Source of the DNA: Streptomyces spiramenti
Lineage (GTDB): Bacteria > Actinomycetota > Actinomycetes > Streptomycetales > Streptomycetaceae
DNA: 37,508 bases
Direction: 5' to 3'
NCBI RefSeq assembly: GCF_012034385.1
Contig: NZ_JAAVJB010000026.1
Coordinates: forward strand, 1 to 37,508
The translations under genes were made by a program, and so were the position numbers. Numbering within the stretch: the first letter of the stretch is position 1; each line of letters opens with the position of its first letter. This document shows positions 16,010 through 24,353 of the stretch, piece by piece. A model generated the notes under the pieces. It did no database searches. It was not told where the DNA came from and worked only from the letters and a program-made list of their open reading frames with translations.

Positions 16010-16861
16010 ATGGAGGACACGTTGGTCAATCGCAAGCAGCTGAATCCGGAGGCGGGGCCGGAAGCGGCGTACGGAGCGCGACTGCGTAGCGTGCGCGAAC
16101 GACGGGGGTGGAAACAGGACGAACTGGCGGCGGAGATCGGCTACTCGGGGCGACACATCTCCGCCGTCGAAACCGCGCGGAAGCCGCCGACCCGTCAGTT
16201 CTCGACGGCAGTGGACGTCGTGCTCAAGCTCGACGGAACAGCCGAGTCCTTCGTGCGGGAGTGGGGCGAAATCCGCCACGGGGTACTTCTCGAAGGTTTC
16301 CCCGAGTACCTGCACCAGGAGGCGCGGGCGACGGAGGTCCGACTGTTCGAGGTGGGGGTGATTCCGGGAGTTCTCCAGACCCGGGAGTACGCGAGCGCCA
16401 TCGAGTCGAACAGCGTCCGGTGCGGCGCGATCACGGCGGATCAGGCCGCCGAGCGGGTGCAGGCCCTCGTGGAGCGGCAGGCCGCGCTGGAGCGGCACAA
16501 CCCGCCGATGATATTCGCGGTCCCGGACGAGAGTTGCATCCGGCGGCCGATCGGGAGCGCCACGGCAATGGAGGCCCAACTGGACCACCTGGTCGCGTTC
16601 GCCGAACTGCCGCACACCGTGCTCCAGATCGCGCCGTACGAGATGGGGGAGCGGCGGTCCTTCAACCGATCGGTCAACCTCCTGACGTTGCCCGACCGCG
16701 CCGTGGTCTCCTACGTGGAGTCGGAAACCCAGGGGCACTTGGACCGGGAGCTGGCTTCCGTGGTGCCCCTGGTGAGGACATACCATCGGCTGCAAGCCGA
16801 AGCGCTGTCGCAGGCAGCGTCGGTGGAGATGATCCACCAAGCTCGAAAGGGAACCTCATGA
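16010..16861 (+). CDS. XRE-family regulator with DUF5753 (Scr1-type)
   Basis: The 283-residue product has an N-terminal helix-turn-helix at about residues 24-60 (L-R-S-V-R-E-R-R-G-W-K-Q-D-E-L-A then S-G-R-H-I-S-A-V-E). A DUF5753 domain follows, with the typical E-V-G-V-I-P-G-V-L-Q-T-R-E-Y-A and P-H-T-V-L-Q-I-A-P-Y. It overlaps the following DUF397 gene by 4 nt (ATGA). This XRE/DUF397 pair is abundant in Streptomyces; one characterised pair is Scr1/Scr2 of S. coelicolor, which affects antibiotic production, and pairs are annotated as toxin-antitoxin-like. ATG 16010 lacks a good ribosome site. A TTG at 16022 follows GGAGGA and is an alternative start. Confidence 0.92.
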   Translation: MEDTLVNRKQLNPEAGPEAAYGARLRSVRERRGWKQDELAAEIGYSGRHISAVETARKPPTRQFSTAVDVVLKLDGTAESFVREWGEIRHGVLLEGFPEYLHQEARATEVRLFEVGVIPGVLQTREYASAIESNSVRCGAITADQAAERVQALVERQAALERHNPPMIFAVPDESCIRRPIGSATAMEAQLDHLVAFAELPHTVLQIAPYEMGERRSFNRSVNLLTLPDRAVVSYVESETQGHLDRELASVVPLVRTYHRLQAEALSQAASVEMIHQARKGTS

Positions 16862-17070
16862 CGACCGGTTCTTCCCCCCTCACCTGGGTCAAGTCCTCCT
16901 ACAGCGGCAACGGTGGCACGTGTGTCGAGTGGGCCCCGGACGCGGTGTCCGCCACCGGTACCGTCCCCGTGCGCGATTCCAAGCAGAGCTCGGGACCGGC
17001 CATAACGGTCTCGCCCGCCGCCTTCGCCGCGTTCGTCACCGGGGTCAGCTCCGGCGAACTGCGCGGCTGA
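16858..17070 (+). CDS. DUF397 protein, partner of the XRE regulator
   Basis: This 70-residue protein starts inside the stop of the regulator gene, with GAAAGG 8 nt upstream. It shows the DUF397 hallmarks: W-V-K-S-S-Y-S-G-N-G-G-T-C-V-E-W near the start, V-P-V-R-D-S-K in the middle, and F-A-A-F-V-T-G at the end. The length is normal. DUF397 proteins are thought to bind their cognate XRE regulator. It is followed by a strong terminator hairpin, so the pair forms a two-gene unit. Confidence 0.92.
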   Translation: MTTGSSPLTWVKSSYSGNGGTCVEWAPDAVSATGTVPVRDSKQSSGPAITVSPAAFAAFVTGVSSGELRG

Positions 17071-17090
17071 GGCCGAACGGTTCGCCCGAC

Positions 17091-17138
17091 GGGGCGCCAC
17101 CGCCCGCCGCTTCGGCGGCCCGAGGGCGGTGGTGCCCC
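17091..17138 (+). terminator. Terminator after the DUF397 gene
   Basis: GGGGCGCCACCGCCC pairs with GGGCGGTGGTGCCCC (15 bp, one G:U), enclosing a smaller GCCGC/GCGGC stem. It lies 20 nt after the stop codon. No T-run follows, as is common in high-GC hosts. I see no gene in 17139-17306. Confidence 0.8.
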
Positions 17139-17306
17139 GTCGTCGGCCTCATACGTCGCCCGCCTCACCCTGTTGCGTCGTCTCGCGGCCCGCTCAGGGG
17201 ACGCCGGCAGCCACGCCCGCCCATCGGACGGAGTCCGGCGCCCGCTCGTGTCGCGCTCCCGCACCACTGCCGGGGCCCGCAGCCGACCGGCCGACCGAGC
17301 CGGGCG

Positions 17307-18275
17307 TCAGTCGGCGGCGGTCGTCGGGATGTCGGAGCCGTAGAGGGTCGTCGAGGGCGGGACGCCGTAGACGCTCCGGTAGACGGCGGCGAAGCGGCCG
17401 GGGTGCGGGAACCCCCATGTCGCGGCGACCGAGGTGACGCTGGCCTCCGGGCCCGCCGCCCGCAGCGCGGCGTGGGCGCCGGCCAGTCGGACCCGCCGCA
17501 GGTAGCCGAGCGGTGTGGTCCCCGCGTGGCGGCTGAACGCGTACTGCGCGGCGCGCGGCGTCACGAACGAGGCCGCGGCGATCTCCTTCAGGCCGATGTC
17601 GCGGTGGGCGTTCTCGTCGATGTACGTCATCGCCCTGCGCAGGGTGTCGCTGTTGGCGTCGCGGCTGTCCAGCCGGTGGGGTTGTTCACCCGACAGCGTG
17701 GTCGGCAACGAGTGGAGGGTGACCGCGGCCAGGTGCCGCACCGCGGTGGCGACGACCAGGCTGTTGTCCTCGGCCGTGGTGAGGACGTTGTCGCGCAGAT
17801 AGGCGAGGGTCGCCCCCAGCCGCCGGTTCGCCGCCGCGTCGACCGCCCGGTTGCCGGTGATGCGGACCGGGCCCCGCGAACCCGCGCCGAGGTCCGCCAC
17901 CTCGGTCAGCAGGGCGGGGTCGAACATCGCGACGGTGTAGCGGGCCGCTCGCACCTCGCCGGTGTACGGCTCGTCGGGCTGCGTGATCAGGAAGGTCTCG
18001 CCCGGCCCGTACACCTCCTCGCGGCCACCGGTGGTGTCCACCACGCTGCCGGAGTGGATGGTCAGCAGCGTGACTCTGTTCAGCACGCCGGCGTCGTACG
18101 CCATGGTGTACCCGAGGGACAGCTCGTCGAGGCTGATCCCTTCCGCCGCCGAGCGGACGACTGTGGCCCGGGTGTCGCGTGGACTGCCGCTGATCCGCAT
18201 CGGCGTGTACGCCCGTGACATGAATGCCTCGGTCTGCTCCAGGTCGTCGCTGTCGAAGCGCAGGGTCTCCACCAC
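17307..18275 (-). CDS. AraC-family transcriptional regulator
   Basis: GTG 18275 has GGAGGA 5 nt upstream, which fixes the start; the product is 322 residues. Residues about 30-190 form a cupin-like ligand-sensing half of the type seen in activators of aromatic catabolism (AraC-binding-like domain), with Y-G-P-G-E-T-F-L-I. Residues about 215-315 hold the two helix-turn-helix motifs: D-I-G-L-K-E-I-A-A-A-S-F-V-T-P-R and V-A-A-T-W-G-F-P-H-P-G-R-F-A-A-V-Y-R. The target is unknown because no catabolic operon is adjacent. Confidence 0.87.
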   Translation of the reverse strand: MVETLRFDSDDLEQTEAFMSRAYTPMRISGSPRDTRATVVRSAAEGISLDELSLGYTMAYDAGVLNRVTLLTIHSGSVVDTTGGREEVYGPGETFLITQPDEPYTGEVRAARYTVAMFDPALLTEVADLGAGSRGPVRITGNRAVDAAANRRLGATLAYLRDNVLTTAEDNSLVVATAVRHLAAVTLHSLPTTLSGEQPHRLDSRDANSDTLRRAMTYIDENAHRDIGLKEIAAASFVTPRAAQYAFSRHAGTTPLGYLRRVRLAGAHAALRAAGPEASVTSVAATWGFPHPGRFAAVYRSVYGVPPSTTLYGSDIPTTAAD

Positions 18276-18440
18276 GATGTTCCTCCGTGTCTTCCTCGCA
18301 CAGCGCGCCTGCCCGTCCTCGTTGGTCGTACGCCTGTCTGTCCGGGACGAACGGTGCGTCGACGCACCGAGCGGTCGCGTCGGCGGCCGAGGTGGGGAAG
18401 GCCCCTGAGCCGGGCACGCCGCGGTGTCGCGCGCGAAAGC

Positions 18441-18479
18441 GCCCCGCCCCGGCACCTGTGGCAGGCGCCGGGGCGGGGC
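18441..18479 (-). terminator. Terminator after the STAS gene
   Basis: The arms GCCCCGCCCCGGC (18441-18453) and GCCGGGGCGGGGC (18467-18479) are a perfect 13-bp inverted repeat. They lie 37 nt beyond the stop of the STAS gene on the minus strand. Confidence 0.8.
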
Positions 18480-18515
18480 TGGGGATCTCGGGGTGCGGTG
18501 GAGTGGCCGGTCAGG

Positions 18516-18836
18516 TCAGGCGGTGTCCGTGGACCCGTGTTCGTCGATCTCGAACATCGGCAGGGTGCCCGTGAGGTCGAGCAGTCGGAAGAGCTGCTCC
18601 GGCAGAGGGCCGCGCAGTGTGAAGGGGCCGTTCTGCCGCAGTTGGAGAAGCAGGTTGACAGCGGTGGAATCGGCGAAGGTGACGCGCCGCACGTCGAGGA
18701 CGAGACGGCTCGCGCCGCTCGCCCTGAGCTCGGCGGCCCGCGCTCTCACGCCCGGGACGCTGTCCATGTCCAGTTCGCCGTCGAACGGCAGCCGGGCGAC
18801 GTCGGTGGTCGACCCGGCGGGTGCTGGTAGTGACAC
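18516..18836 (-). CDS. STAS-domain anti-sigma factor antagonist
   Basis: GTG 18836 follows AGGAGG by 4 nt; the product is 106 residues, full length for a single STAS domain. The key strand-helix L-V-L-D-V-R-R-V-T-F-A-D-S-T-A-V-N contains the D-S serine that SpoIIAA/RsbV-type proteins use as phosphorylation site. Proteins of this type bind an anti-sigma kinase in partner-switching stress or development circuits. No cognate kinase gene is adjacent, so its partner must be encoded elsewhere. The 290-bp region 18837-19129 upstream holds no gene I can support. Confidence 0.88.
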   Translation of the reverse strand: MSLPAPAGSTTDVARLPFDGELDMDSVPGVRARAAELRASGASRLVLDVRRVTFADSTAVNLLLQLRQNGPFTLRGPLPEQLFRLLDLTGTLPMFEIDEHGSTDTA

Positions 18837-19129
18837 AGTGCCTCCTGTAATGCAAGACCAGTTGGCACGGGGCCCGCTCGCGGCCCCCTGCACGGCACCG
18901 GACCGTGGACGGGACCTGCGTCCCGGTGTCGCTGCGCGGTGGTAACGCGGCAGCGGAGCGGTGATGCCGGTGCGGCCTTGACCATCCATCATCACGAAGA
19001 CCCCGGCCGTTCGGCAGCACCTCAGACGAACAGTGGAGGGCCGCACTATCCGGGAACCGAAACCGGTCCGTACCGAGAGCGCTTCGGGCAGGGCCAGGCC
19101 GCAAGGTGCGGTGGCGTAACCTCCCGGGC

Positions 19130-20317
19130 ATGATCCGGTCCCTGCGCGCCCGTCTCCGCCTGCGTCACGCCCTGATCGCCCCCGCGGTCGCGCTTCTGCT
19201 CGTGCTGCTGTTCCTGGAGGCGGCGAACCCACCTGCCTGGGCGGTGCGCGTCGGCTACCTGGCCGCCGGGGCCGGCGTGCTGGGGGCGTTGCTCGTGCCC
19301 CGCTACCACCTCGCGCGGGCGGCCACCGGTGCTGTGCTCGTCTCCGGCGCGGTGACCCTCGTGGCGGGCGGGTTGCAGAACCGCGCGGACAACACCCCCG
19401 GCATGACCGAGCTGCTGCTGCTGCTCTGCCTGGGGGTCCGCGTGGTGCGGCAGCTCCGACCGGCTCGCGCCACCGCGCTGATGGCCGGGGTGGCCGCCGC
19501 GGTCGTGCTCATGCCGCTGCGGTTGCAGGACTGGGGCGACGGCAGGATCGAGATCCTGCTGCTGGTACTGGTGCTGGTCATGCCGCTGGTCGTCGTCCTC
19601 GGGCTCTGCCTGCGCCTCTACGACGCGCTGCGGGCCCGCCAGCGGGAGGCTGTGCTCCAGGCGCAGCGGATCGAGTACGCCCGCGACCTGCACGACTTCG
19701 TCGCCCACCATGTGACCGCCATCGTCGCCCGTACCCGCGCCGCGCGGTTCACCGCCGAGTCGCAGTCGCCGGAGGCGATCGACCGCATGCTCGCCGAGAT
19801 CGAGGACGCCGGCTCCCAGGCGCTGGGGTCGATGCGCGCCATGGTCTCCCACCTGCGGGACACCGCGGCCCCGGCCGGGCCCGCCCCCGCGGAGCTGGCG
19901 GCGCTGCGGGAGCTGACCGACGAGTTCTCGGCGGGAGGAGTGCTGGCGACCCTGCACATCGGCAGTGGCCTCGGCGCCCGGGAGGTCCCGGCGGAGATCG
20001 CGGGCGTCGCCCACCGCGTCGTCCGCGAGGCACTGACCAACGCGCGGAAGTACGCGAGGGGCGCGCGCCACGTCGGGGTGGCGGTGGACCGCGCGGCCGA
20101 CTCACCCGACCGGCTCGTGGTCGAGGTCACCGACGACGCCGCCGCCACCGACAACGCCACCGACGACGGCGCCCCCGCCGGGAGCGGCGGCGGCTTCGGG
20201 CTCATGGGGCTGACCGAACGGGTCGCGGCGGCCGGGGGCACGTTGACCTCCGGGCCGCGCGAGCGGGGCGGCTGGAGCGTCCGCGCCGAGCTTCCGCTCC
20301 GGGCGCGCGGACGCTGA
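19130..20317 (+). CDS. Membrane sensor histidine kinase (HisKA_3/NarL type) without partner regulator
   Basis: I chose ATG 19130; TAACCT about 6 nt upstream resembles a -10 box, so the transcript may be leaderless. The 395-residue product begins with about six membrane helices (residues 12-165). A dimerisation/phosphoacceptor motif follows, R-D-L-H-D-F-V-A-H-H with His188. The N box is E-A-L-T-N-A-R-K-Y-A (Asn304), and a G box G-G-F-G-L-M-G-L lies near 352. This is the kinase class normally paired with LuxR-type response regulators. No response regulator is present within the window. Confidence 0.87.
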   Translation: MIRSLRARLRLRHALIAPAVALLLVLLFLEAANPPAWAVRVGYLAAGAGVLGALLVPRYHLARAATGAVLVSGAVTLVAGGLQNRADNTPGMTELLLLLCLGVRVVRQLRPARATALMAGVAAAVVLMPLRLQDWGDGRIEILLLVLVLVMPLVVVLGLCLRLYDALRARQREAVLQAQRIEYARDLHDFVAHHVTAIVARTRAARFTAESQSPEAIDRMLAEIEDAGSQALGSMRAMVSHLRDTAAPAGPAPAELAALRELTDEFSAGGVLATLHIGSGLGAREVPAEIAGVAHRVVREALTNARKYARGARHVGVAVDRAADSPDRLVVEVTDDAAATDNATDDGAPAGSGGGFGLMGLTERVAAAGGTLTSGPRERGGWSVRAELPLRARGR

Positions 20318-20323
20318 GGCCGC

Positions 20324-20354
20324 CCCCGCGGCGGTCACGCGACCACCGCCGGGG
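20324..20354. terminator. Hairpin between convergent kinase and sigma genes
   Basis: CCCC-GC-GGCGGT pairs with ACCGCCGGGG with a 2-nt bulge. It is placed between the converging stops at 20317 and 20374 and could serve both strands. Confidence 0.6.
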
Positions 20355-20373
20355 AAGGCGCGCCGCACGGCCG

Positions 20374-21081
20374 TCAGTCCGCGCGCTCCCGGGCCTTCCC
20401 GACCGCGCAGACCGGCGCCGCCGCCTCGGCGGCCGTCAGCAACCGCAGCAGCTCGGCGCGGGCGCGCGCCACGCGGGACCGGACGGTACCGACCGGGCAG
20501 TCGCAGACCGCCGCCGCCCGGTCGTAGGGCAACCCCAGGAGCTGGGTGAGGACGAACGCCTCGCGGCGCTCGGCCGGGATCAGTTCGAGCAGTTCGCGCA
20601 GGGCCACGCCCTCCTCGAACCCGGGAAGGGCCCCCGCGCACTGCCTGTGCTCGGCGACCTGCCGCCAGTCCGGCACATCGGTGAACCGGGGTCGGGCCGA
20701 CGCCTGGCGCACGCTGTCGACGACGGTCCGCCGGGCGATGGACAGCAGCCAGGTCCGGGCGGAGGACCGCCCCTCGAACCGGGGCAGGCTCGCGATGGCC
20801 CGCAGCAGCGTCTCCTGGGTGAGGTCGTCGACCCCGTCGGTGTCGGGACGGAGGAAGGTGATGTACCGGCGGACGTCCGGCTCGAACGCGGCGACGAACC
20901 GCGCGACGTCCTCCGTGGCACCGGATCGCGCCGCGCGCAGCGCGATCTCGGTGCGGTCGCCCGCCTCGCGCGGGGCGGACGGCCGGGTCGCAGGGGCGCC
21001 GGGGCGACGGCTCCGGCGGGAGTGGGGGAGGCTGGGGGAAACCGGTGCGGGGGCAGGCTGGAGCGGAGTGGGGGTGCTCAC
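20374..21081 (-). CDS. ECF-type RNA polymerase sigma factor
   Basis: I favour GTG 21081, preceded by ACGAGG; GTG 21126 is possible. The product is 235 residues, with an Arg/Pro-rich N-terminal extension of about 45. Region 2 includes D-G-V-D-D-L-T-Q-E-T-L-L-R-A and R-T-W-L-L-S-I-A-R-R. Region 4 includes R-R-E-A-F-V-L-T-Q-L-L-G-L-P-Y and V-G-T-V-R-S-R-V-A-R-A-R. No zinc-binding anti-sigma gene lies downstream. The membrane protein gene just upstream on the same strand may supply regulation (inference). Confidence 0.88.
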   Translation of the reverse strand: MSTPTPLQPAPAPVSPSLPHSRRSRRPGAPATRPSAPREAGDRTEIALRAARSGATEDVARFVAAFEPDVRRYITFLRPDTDGVDDLTQETLLRAIASLPRFEGRSSARTWLLSIARRTVVDSVRQASARPRFTDVPDWRQVAEHRQCAGALPGFEEGVALRELLELIPAERREAFVLTQLLGLPYDRAAAVCDCPVGTVRSRVARARAELLRLLTAAEAAAPVCAVGKARERAD

Positions 21082-21199
21082 GGGGACCTCGTCACGGTCG
21101 GGGTGTCCGGCCCTCGGGGCGGACACGGGGGAACCGCCGGGCCGCGGGTGCGGCCAGGCCCGCCGGCGCGGCGACCGCGCCGGGTGGTGCCCGCTGTCG

Positions 21200-21805
21200 T
21201 CAGACGACAGCCCGCGCGCGGGGTGGGCCGCGTGAGATCAGGGAGTGCAGCAGCAGCCGGGTGGGCCTCGGCCGCACCGCGATGGGCGTCCGGGAGCCGA
21301 GCGGGCGGGGGAGCACGGGGAGCGGGGCCCGCGGACGGCAGAACACCGTCAGTCGCGCACCGGTGTGCGCGACCAGTCCGAACACCGCCCGCTCGCCCTG
21401 TGCCAGCCACCATCCGGAGACCACGGCCGCCAGCAGGTGCGCCGCCACCATGGTGAGCGAGAGCTCCAGCGGGCCGCCGACCGCCGCGTCGTGTGCGCCC
21501 GGCGGATGAGCCGCCGTCCCGTGATGGGACGCCGCCTCGACCGGCGAACCGTGACCGGGGGCGCCGACCGCGAACAGCAGATGCAGCCCCGCCTGGGTGG
21601 CGACGGCCGCGCAGGTGACGGCCCACGGCCCCCTGCGGCGGCCCGCCAGGGCCCAGGCGACCACCGTGAGCGCCGGCAGCACCGCGCACACGAGCGCGAG
21701 GGGGACCGCCGCACCACCGTGGGCGTGGCCCACCCCCGCGAGCACCACGCAGACGGCGGCGAAGGTCGCCGCCCTGATGCCGCGCAGTGCCCGTCCCGGT
21801 CGCAT
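21200..21805 (-). CDS. Membrane protein with His-rich loop, upstream of the sigma gene
   Basis: This 201-residue protein starts at ATG 21805. Four hydrophobic segments are visible (about residues 10-28, 33-53, 59-80 and 113-133). The loop between the third and fourth carries five histidines within about 25 residues (H-G-S...S-H-H-G...H-P-P-G-A-H-D). The C-terminal 60 residues are Arg/Pro-rich and cytoplasmic in prediction. The His-rich loop suggests metal binding at the cell surface. It is co-directional with the ECF sigma gene and divergent from the PepSY gene, so the three may form one metal- or redox-responsive group (inference). Confidence 0.65.
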   Translation of the reverse strand: MRPGRALRGIRAATFAAVCVVLAGVGHAHGGAAVPLALVCAVLPALTVVAWALAGRRRGPWAVTCAAVATQAGLHLLFAVGAPGHGSPVEAASHHGTAAHPPGAHDAAVGGPLELSLTMVAAHLLAAVVSGWWLAQGERAVFGLVAHTGARLTVFCRPRAPLPVLPRPLGSRTPIAVRPRPTRLLLHSLISRGPPRARAVV

Positions 21806-21915
21806 GATGCGGACATGCTCCCCACATCCCGCCGCCGACTCAACCTCCCGAGTGCCGAAAACTGAACCGGTCGCGCTCCGCCCGCCGCCGGGAGCGCCCC
21901 GTCACGCCAGGGAGT

Positions 21916-21929
21916 GTGATCTGCGCCAC
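21916..21929. promoter_or_regulatory. Crp-like site upstream of the PepSY gene
   Basis: GTGATCTGCGCCAC fits the GTG-N6-GNCAC pattern reported for S. coelicolor Crp. It sits in the divergent region between the membrane protein and PepSY genes. The pattern is short, so a chance match is possible. Confidence 0.4.
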
Positions 21930-22031
21930 AGAACACCAGTCGTGGGAACGTACACCTGTTCGCGACCGACCACCACCGACGACGCGTCGAGCAGAACCAG
22001 TCGGCTCGCGCGGAGTTGAAGGAGTCAGGCC

Positions 22032-23525
22032 GTGTCAGCAACCCCCCACCTGCGCGAGGTCGGTGAAGAGCCCCCGCCCGAGCGTTCCGGCACCAGACGG
22101 CGCTCCCGCTCCGGATTCCGGGCCCTGGTGCTCCGTCTCCACTTCTACGCCGGGCTCCTCATAGCCCCCTTCCTCGTCATCGCCGCCCTCACCGGCATGC
22201 TCTACGCCGCTGCCGTCCCCGCGGAACGGGTCATCTACGCGGACCACCTGCGCGTGCCGGTGGGGGAGCGGGTGCTCTCCGTCGACGAACAGGTCGCCGC
22301 GGCGCGGGCGGAGTACCCCGACGGCGCCATCAGTGGCATCCGCCCCGGCGCCGAACCGGGCGACACCACCCGGGTGCTGCTGACCATGCCCGACCTCGGG
22401 CCCTCGCACCGCCTCGGCGTCTTCGTCGACCCCTACACCGCCGACGTGCTCGGCGCCCTGGAGGTCTACGGCGGTTCCGGGGCGCTGCCCGTCCGCTGGT
22501 GGATCGACGAGATGCACCGCGGCCTCCACCTCGGCGACTTCGGACGCCTCTACAGCGAACTCGCAGCCAGCTGGCTGGTGGTCGTCGCCGCCGGCGGGAT
22601 CGTGCTGTGGGTCGGCCGCCGCCGGGAGTCCGACCGGCTGCGCCGCACGCTGCTTCCCGAACGCGGGCTGCGGGGTCGCCGGGCGACGCTCACCTGGCAC
22701 GGCGTCGTCGGACTGTGGATCTCCGTGGGGCTGATGGCCCTCGCCGCGACCGGCCTGACCTGGTCCCAGTACGCCGGTTCCAACGTCACCGACCTCCGCG
22801 CGTCGCTCAGCTGGCAGACGCCGACCGTGGCCACCACGCCGGACGGCGGCGGCGCCGGTGACCACGGGGACCACGGCGGGCACGGGGACCATGGCGGGCA
22901 CGGCGACCACGGCGGCGATGCCGGCCAGGAGACGGACGCCGGGAGCGACGCCCCCGACATCGGCCCCGAACTGGCGCGCCAGGCGGCCGAGGGGCAGGGG
23001 CTCCGCGCCCCGGTCGAGATCGTCTACCCCACCGAGCCCGGCGCCGCCTACGTCGTCAAGGAGATCAAGCCCGACTGGCCGATCCGCCACGATGCCGTCG
23101 CCGTGGACAGCGCCAGCGCGGTCGTCACCGACACCGTGCGGTTCGACGACTGGCCGCTGGCCGCCAAGCTCGCCCGGGTCGGCGTCGACGGCCACATGGG
23201 GCTGCTGTTCGGCCTGCCCAACCAGCTGGCGCTGATCGCGCTGACCGGTGCCCTGATCGCGGTTGCCGTCATGGGCTACCGGATGTGGTGGCAGCGGCGC
23301 CCCACCCGCGAGCCCCGCGGCTGGGGCCGTCCCCCGGCCCGCGGTGCGTGGCGCCGGGTGCCACTGGCCGTGCTGCTCCCGGGCGCGGTGGTCACCCTGC
23401 TGATCGGCTGGTTCGTCCCACTCCTCGGGATCTCCCTGCTGGTCTTCCTCGCCGTCGACGCGCTGCTCGGCCTACGGGCTCGCCGACGCCGGGAGACCGG
23501 AGCGACGGCCCCGCCCGTCGCCTGA
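22032..23525 (+). CDS. PepSY-associated TM protein with His/Gly/Asp repeat
   Basis: GTG 22032 follows GAAGGAG, giving 497 residues, normal for the PepSY_TM family. Membrane helices lie near residues 33-58, 178-196, 227-247, 400-418 and 440-475. The first helix pair is preceded by the family motif L-H-F-Y-A-G-L. Matching signals are L-H-L-G-D-F-G before helix 2 and W-H-G-V-V-G-L-W before helix 3. An extracytoplasmic loop at about residues 277-298 (22858-22920) is a run of G-D-H and G-G-H units with about six histidines, a probable metal-binding repeat. PepSY_TM proteins are linked to iron or copper handling and ferric-siderophore reduction; the metal here is unknown. Confidence 0.87.
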   Translation: MSATPHLREVGEEPPPERSGTRRRSRSGFRALVLRLHFYAGLLIAPFLVIAALTGMLYAAAVPAERVIYADHLRVPVGERVLSVDEQVAAARAEYPDGAISGIRPGAEPGDTTRVLLTMPDLGPSHRLGVFVDPYTADVLGALEVYGGSGALPVRWWIDEMHRGLHLGDFGRLYSELAASWLVVVAAGGIVLWVGRRRESDRLRRTLLPERGLRGRRATLTWHGVVGLWISVGLMALAATGLTWSQYAGSNVTDLRASLSWQTPTVATTPDGGGAGDHGDHGGHGDHGGHGDHGGDAGQETDAGSDAPDIGPELARQAAEGQGLRAPVEIVYPTEPGAAYVVKEIKPDWPIRHDAVAVDSASAVVTDTVRFDDWPLAAKLARVGVDGHMGLLFGLPNQLALIALTGALIAVAVMGYRMWWQRRPTREPRGWGRPPARGAWRRVPLAVLLPGAVVTLLIGWFVPLLGISLLVFLAVDALLGLRARRRRETGATAPPVA

Positions 23526-23531
23526 GCGAGC

Positions 23532-23567
23532 GGCGTCCGGGTGTGCGCCGCCGCGCACCCGGACGCC
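23532..23567 (+). terminator. Terminator after the PepSY gene
   Basis: GGCGTCCGGGTGTGC (23532-23546) pairs with GCGCACCCGGACGCC (23553-23567), 15 bp with one G:U. It starts 7 nt after the stop codon. Confidence 0.82.
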
Positions 23568-23705
23568 GGTGAAGCCGTTACCTGCCCGGTCGGCAGTCTT
23601 CCTGCCGCGGTGGCAGCGCGGTCCGTCGTGGGCGCTGCGCGCGCGGGACCGTCGACACGTGCCGCGGCGGCAGGCGACCCTGGCAGGCCGAGCGGGAGAA
23701 GTGGA

Positions 23706-24353
23706 TCACGGCACGCCCTGCCCCCCGCCCGACGGTCCGGCGCCGTCCACACCGGCACTCGGCCCCGCGACGGCACCGAGCAGCCGGTGCCGTCGCCCGC
23801 CGGCGATGTCGCTCGCCTGTGTCACTGGCGCGTAGAGCAGGCCACGCGCGCTGTCTTCGCTCACGAACAGGTGCGCGGTGCCCATGCCGGCGGGCGGAGC
23901 CGCCCGCAGCCGCGCGGCGGTGAGCTCGGCCCATCGCACGGCATCGGACGCCGACCCGCCCTCGGTGCGCGCGACGACCACGTCGGTCGTGTCGTCGCCC
24001 GCGCCGGCCGGCTCTACGGTGTGCGTCAACCGGTAACGGATCGGCCCGGGGCGGCGGATCCCCGGGATCTCGCGGTCGATGCGGTCGACCATCCCAGCCC
24101 GGTGTTCGCGGACGAAGGCCAGGTGGGCGTCGTCGCTGGTCCACTGCGCGACGTTGAGCAGCACACGCCCGTCCGCGCTTGCGAAGCAGCTGAGCCGCAG
24201 GAAGGCCTGGGGGCGGAACCTGGCCGACAGCTCGCCCCACTCCCCGAGCAGGGCACGGCCCGCCCGGTCCTGCCGGTCAGGCGTATCCACGATCCACTCG
24301 CTGATCAGCGTGGTCCCGGCGTCGGGTCGGGCCGGATCGGGTGACTGAAGCAC
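23706..24353 (-). CDS. Antibiotic-biosynthesis-monooxygenase (ABM) domain protein
   Basis: GTG 24353 has AGGAGG 5 nt upstream; the product is 215 residues. The N-terminal 105 residues fit the dimeric alpha-beta-barrel ABM fold: a starting strand T-T-L-I-S-E-W-I-V, the R-L-S-C-F-A-S-A-D-G-R-V-L-L-N-V-A-Q-W-T-S central strands, and D-A-H-L-A-F helix. The C-terminal half looks like a second, more degenerate copy of the fold. Such proteins act as cofactor-free monooxygenases or as heme/quinone-binding proteins. The start codon lies inside a perfect inverted repeat (24345-24384), which could control translation. Confidence 0.75.
   Translation of the reverse strand: MLQSPDPARPDAGTTLISEWIVDTPDRQDRAGRALLGEWGELSARFRPQAFLRLSCFASADGRVLLNVAQWTSDDAHLAFVREHRAGMVDRIDREIPGIRRPGPIRYRLTHTVEPAGAGDDTTDVVVARTEGGSASDAVRWAELTAARLRAAPPAGMGTAHLFVSEDSARGLLYAPVTQASDIAGGRRHRLLGAVAGPSAGVDGAGPSGGGQGVP

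Noticed and set aside
21944-21970. GGGAAC-N17-CGAC as an ECF-dependent promoter before the PepSY gene
   Set aside because: The -10 part is weak, and similar pairs occur by chance in this GC-rich sequence.
22858-22920. Short GACCACGG-type repeats as a CRISPR or regulatory array
   Set aside because: They are in-frame His/Gly/Asp codons of the PepSY protein.
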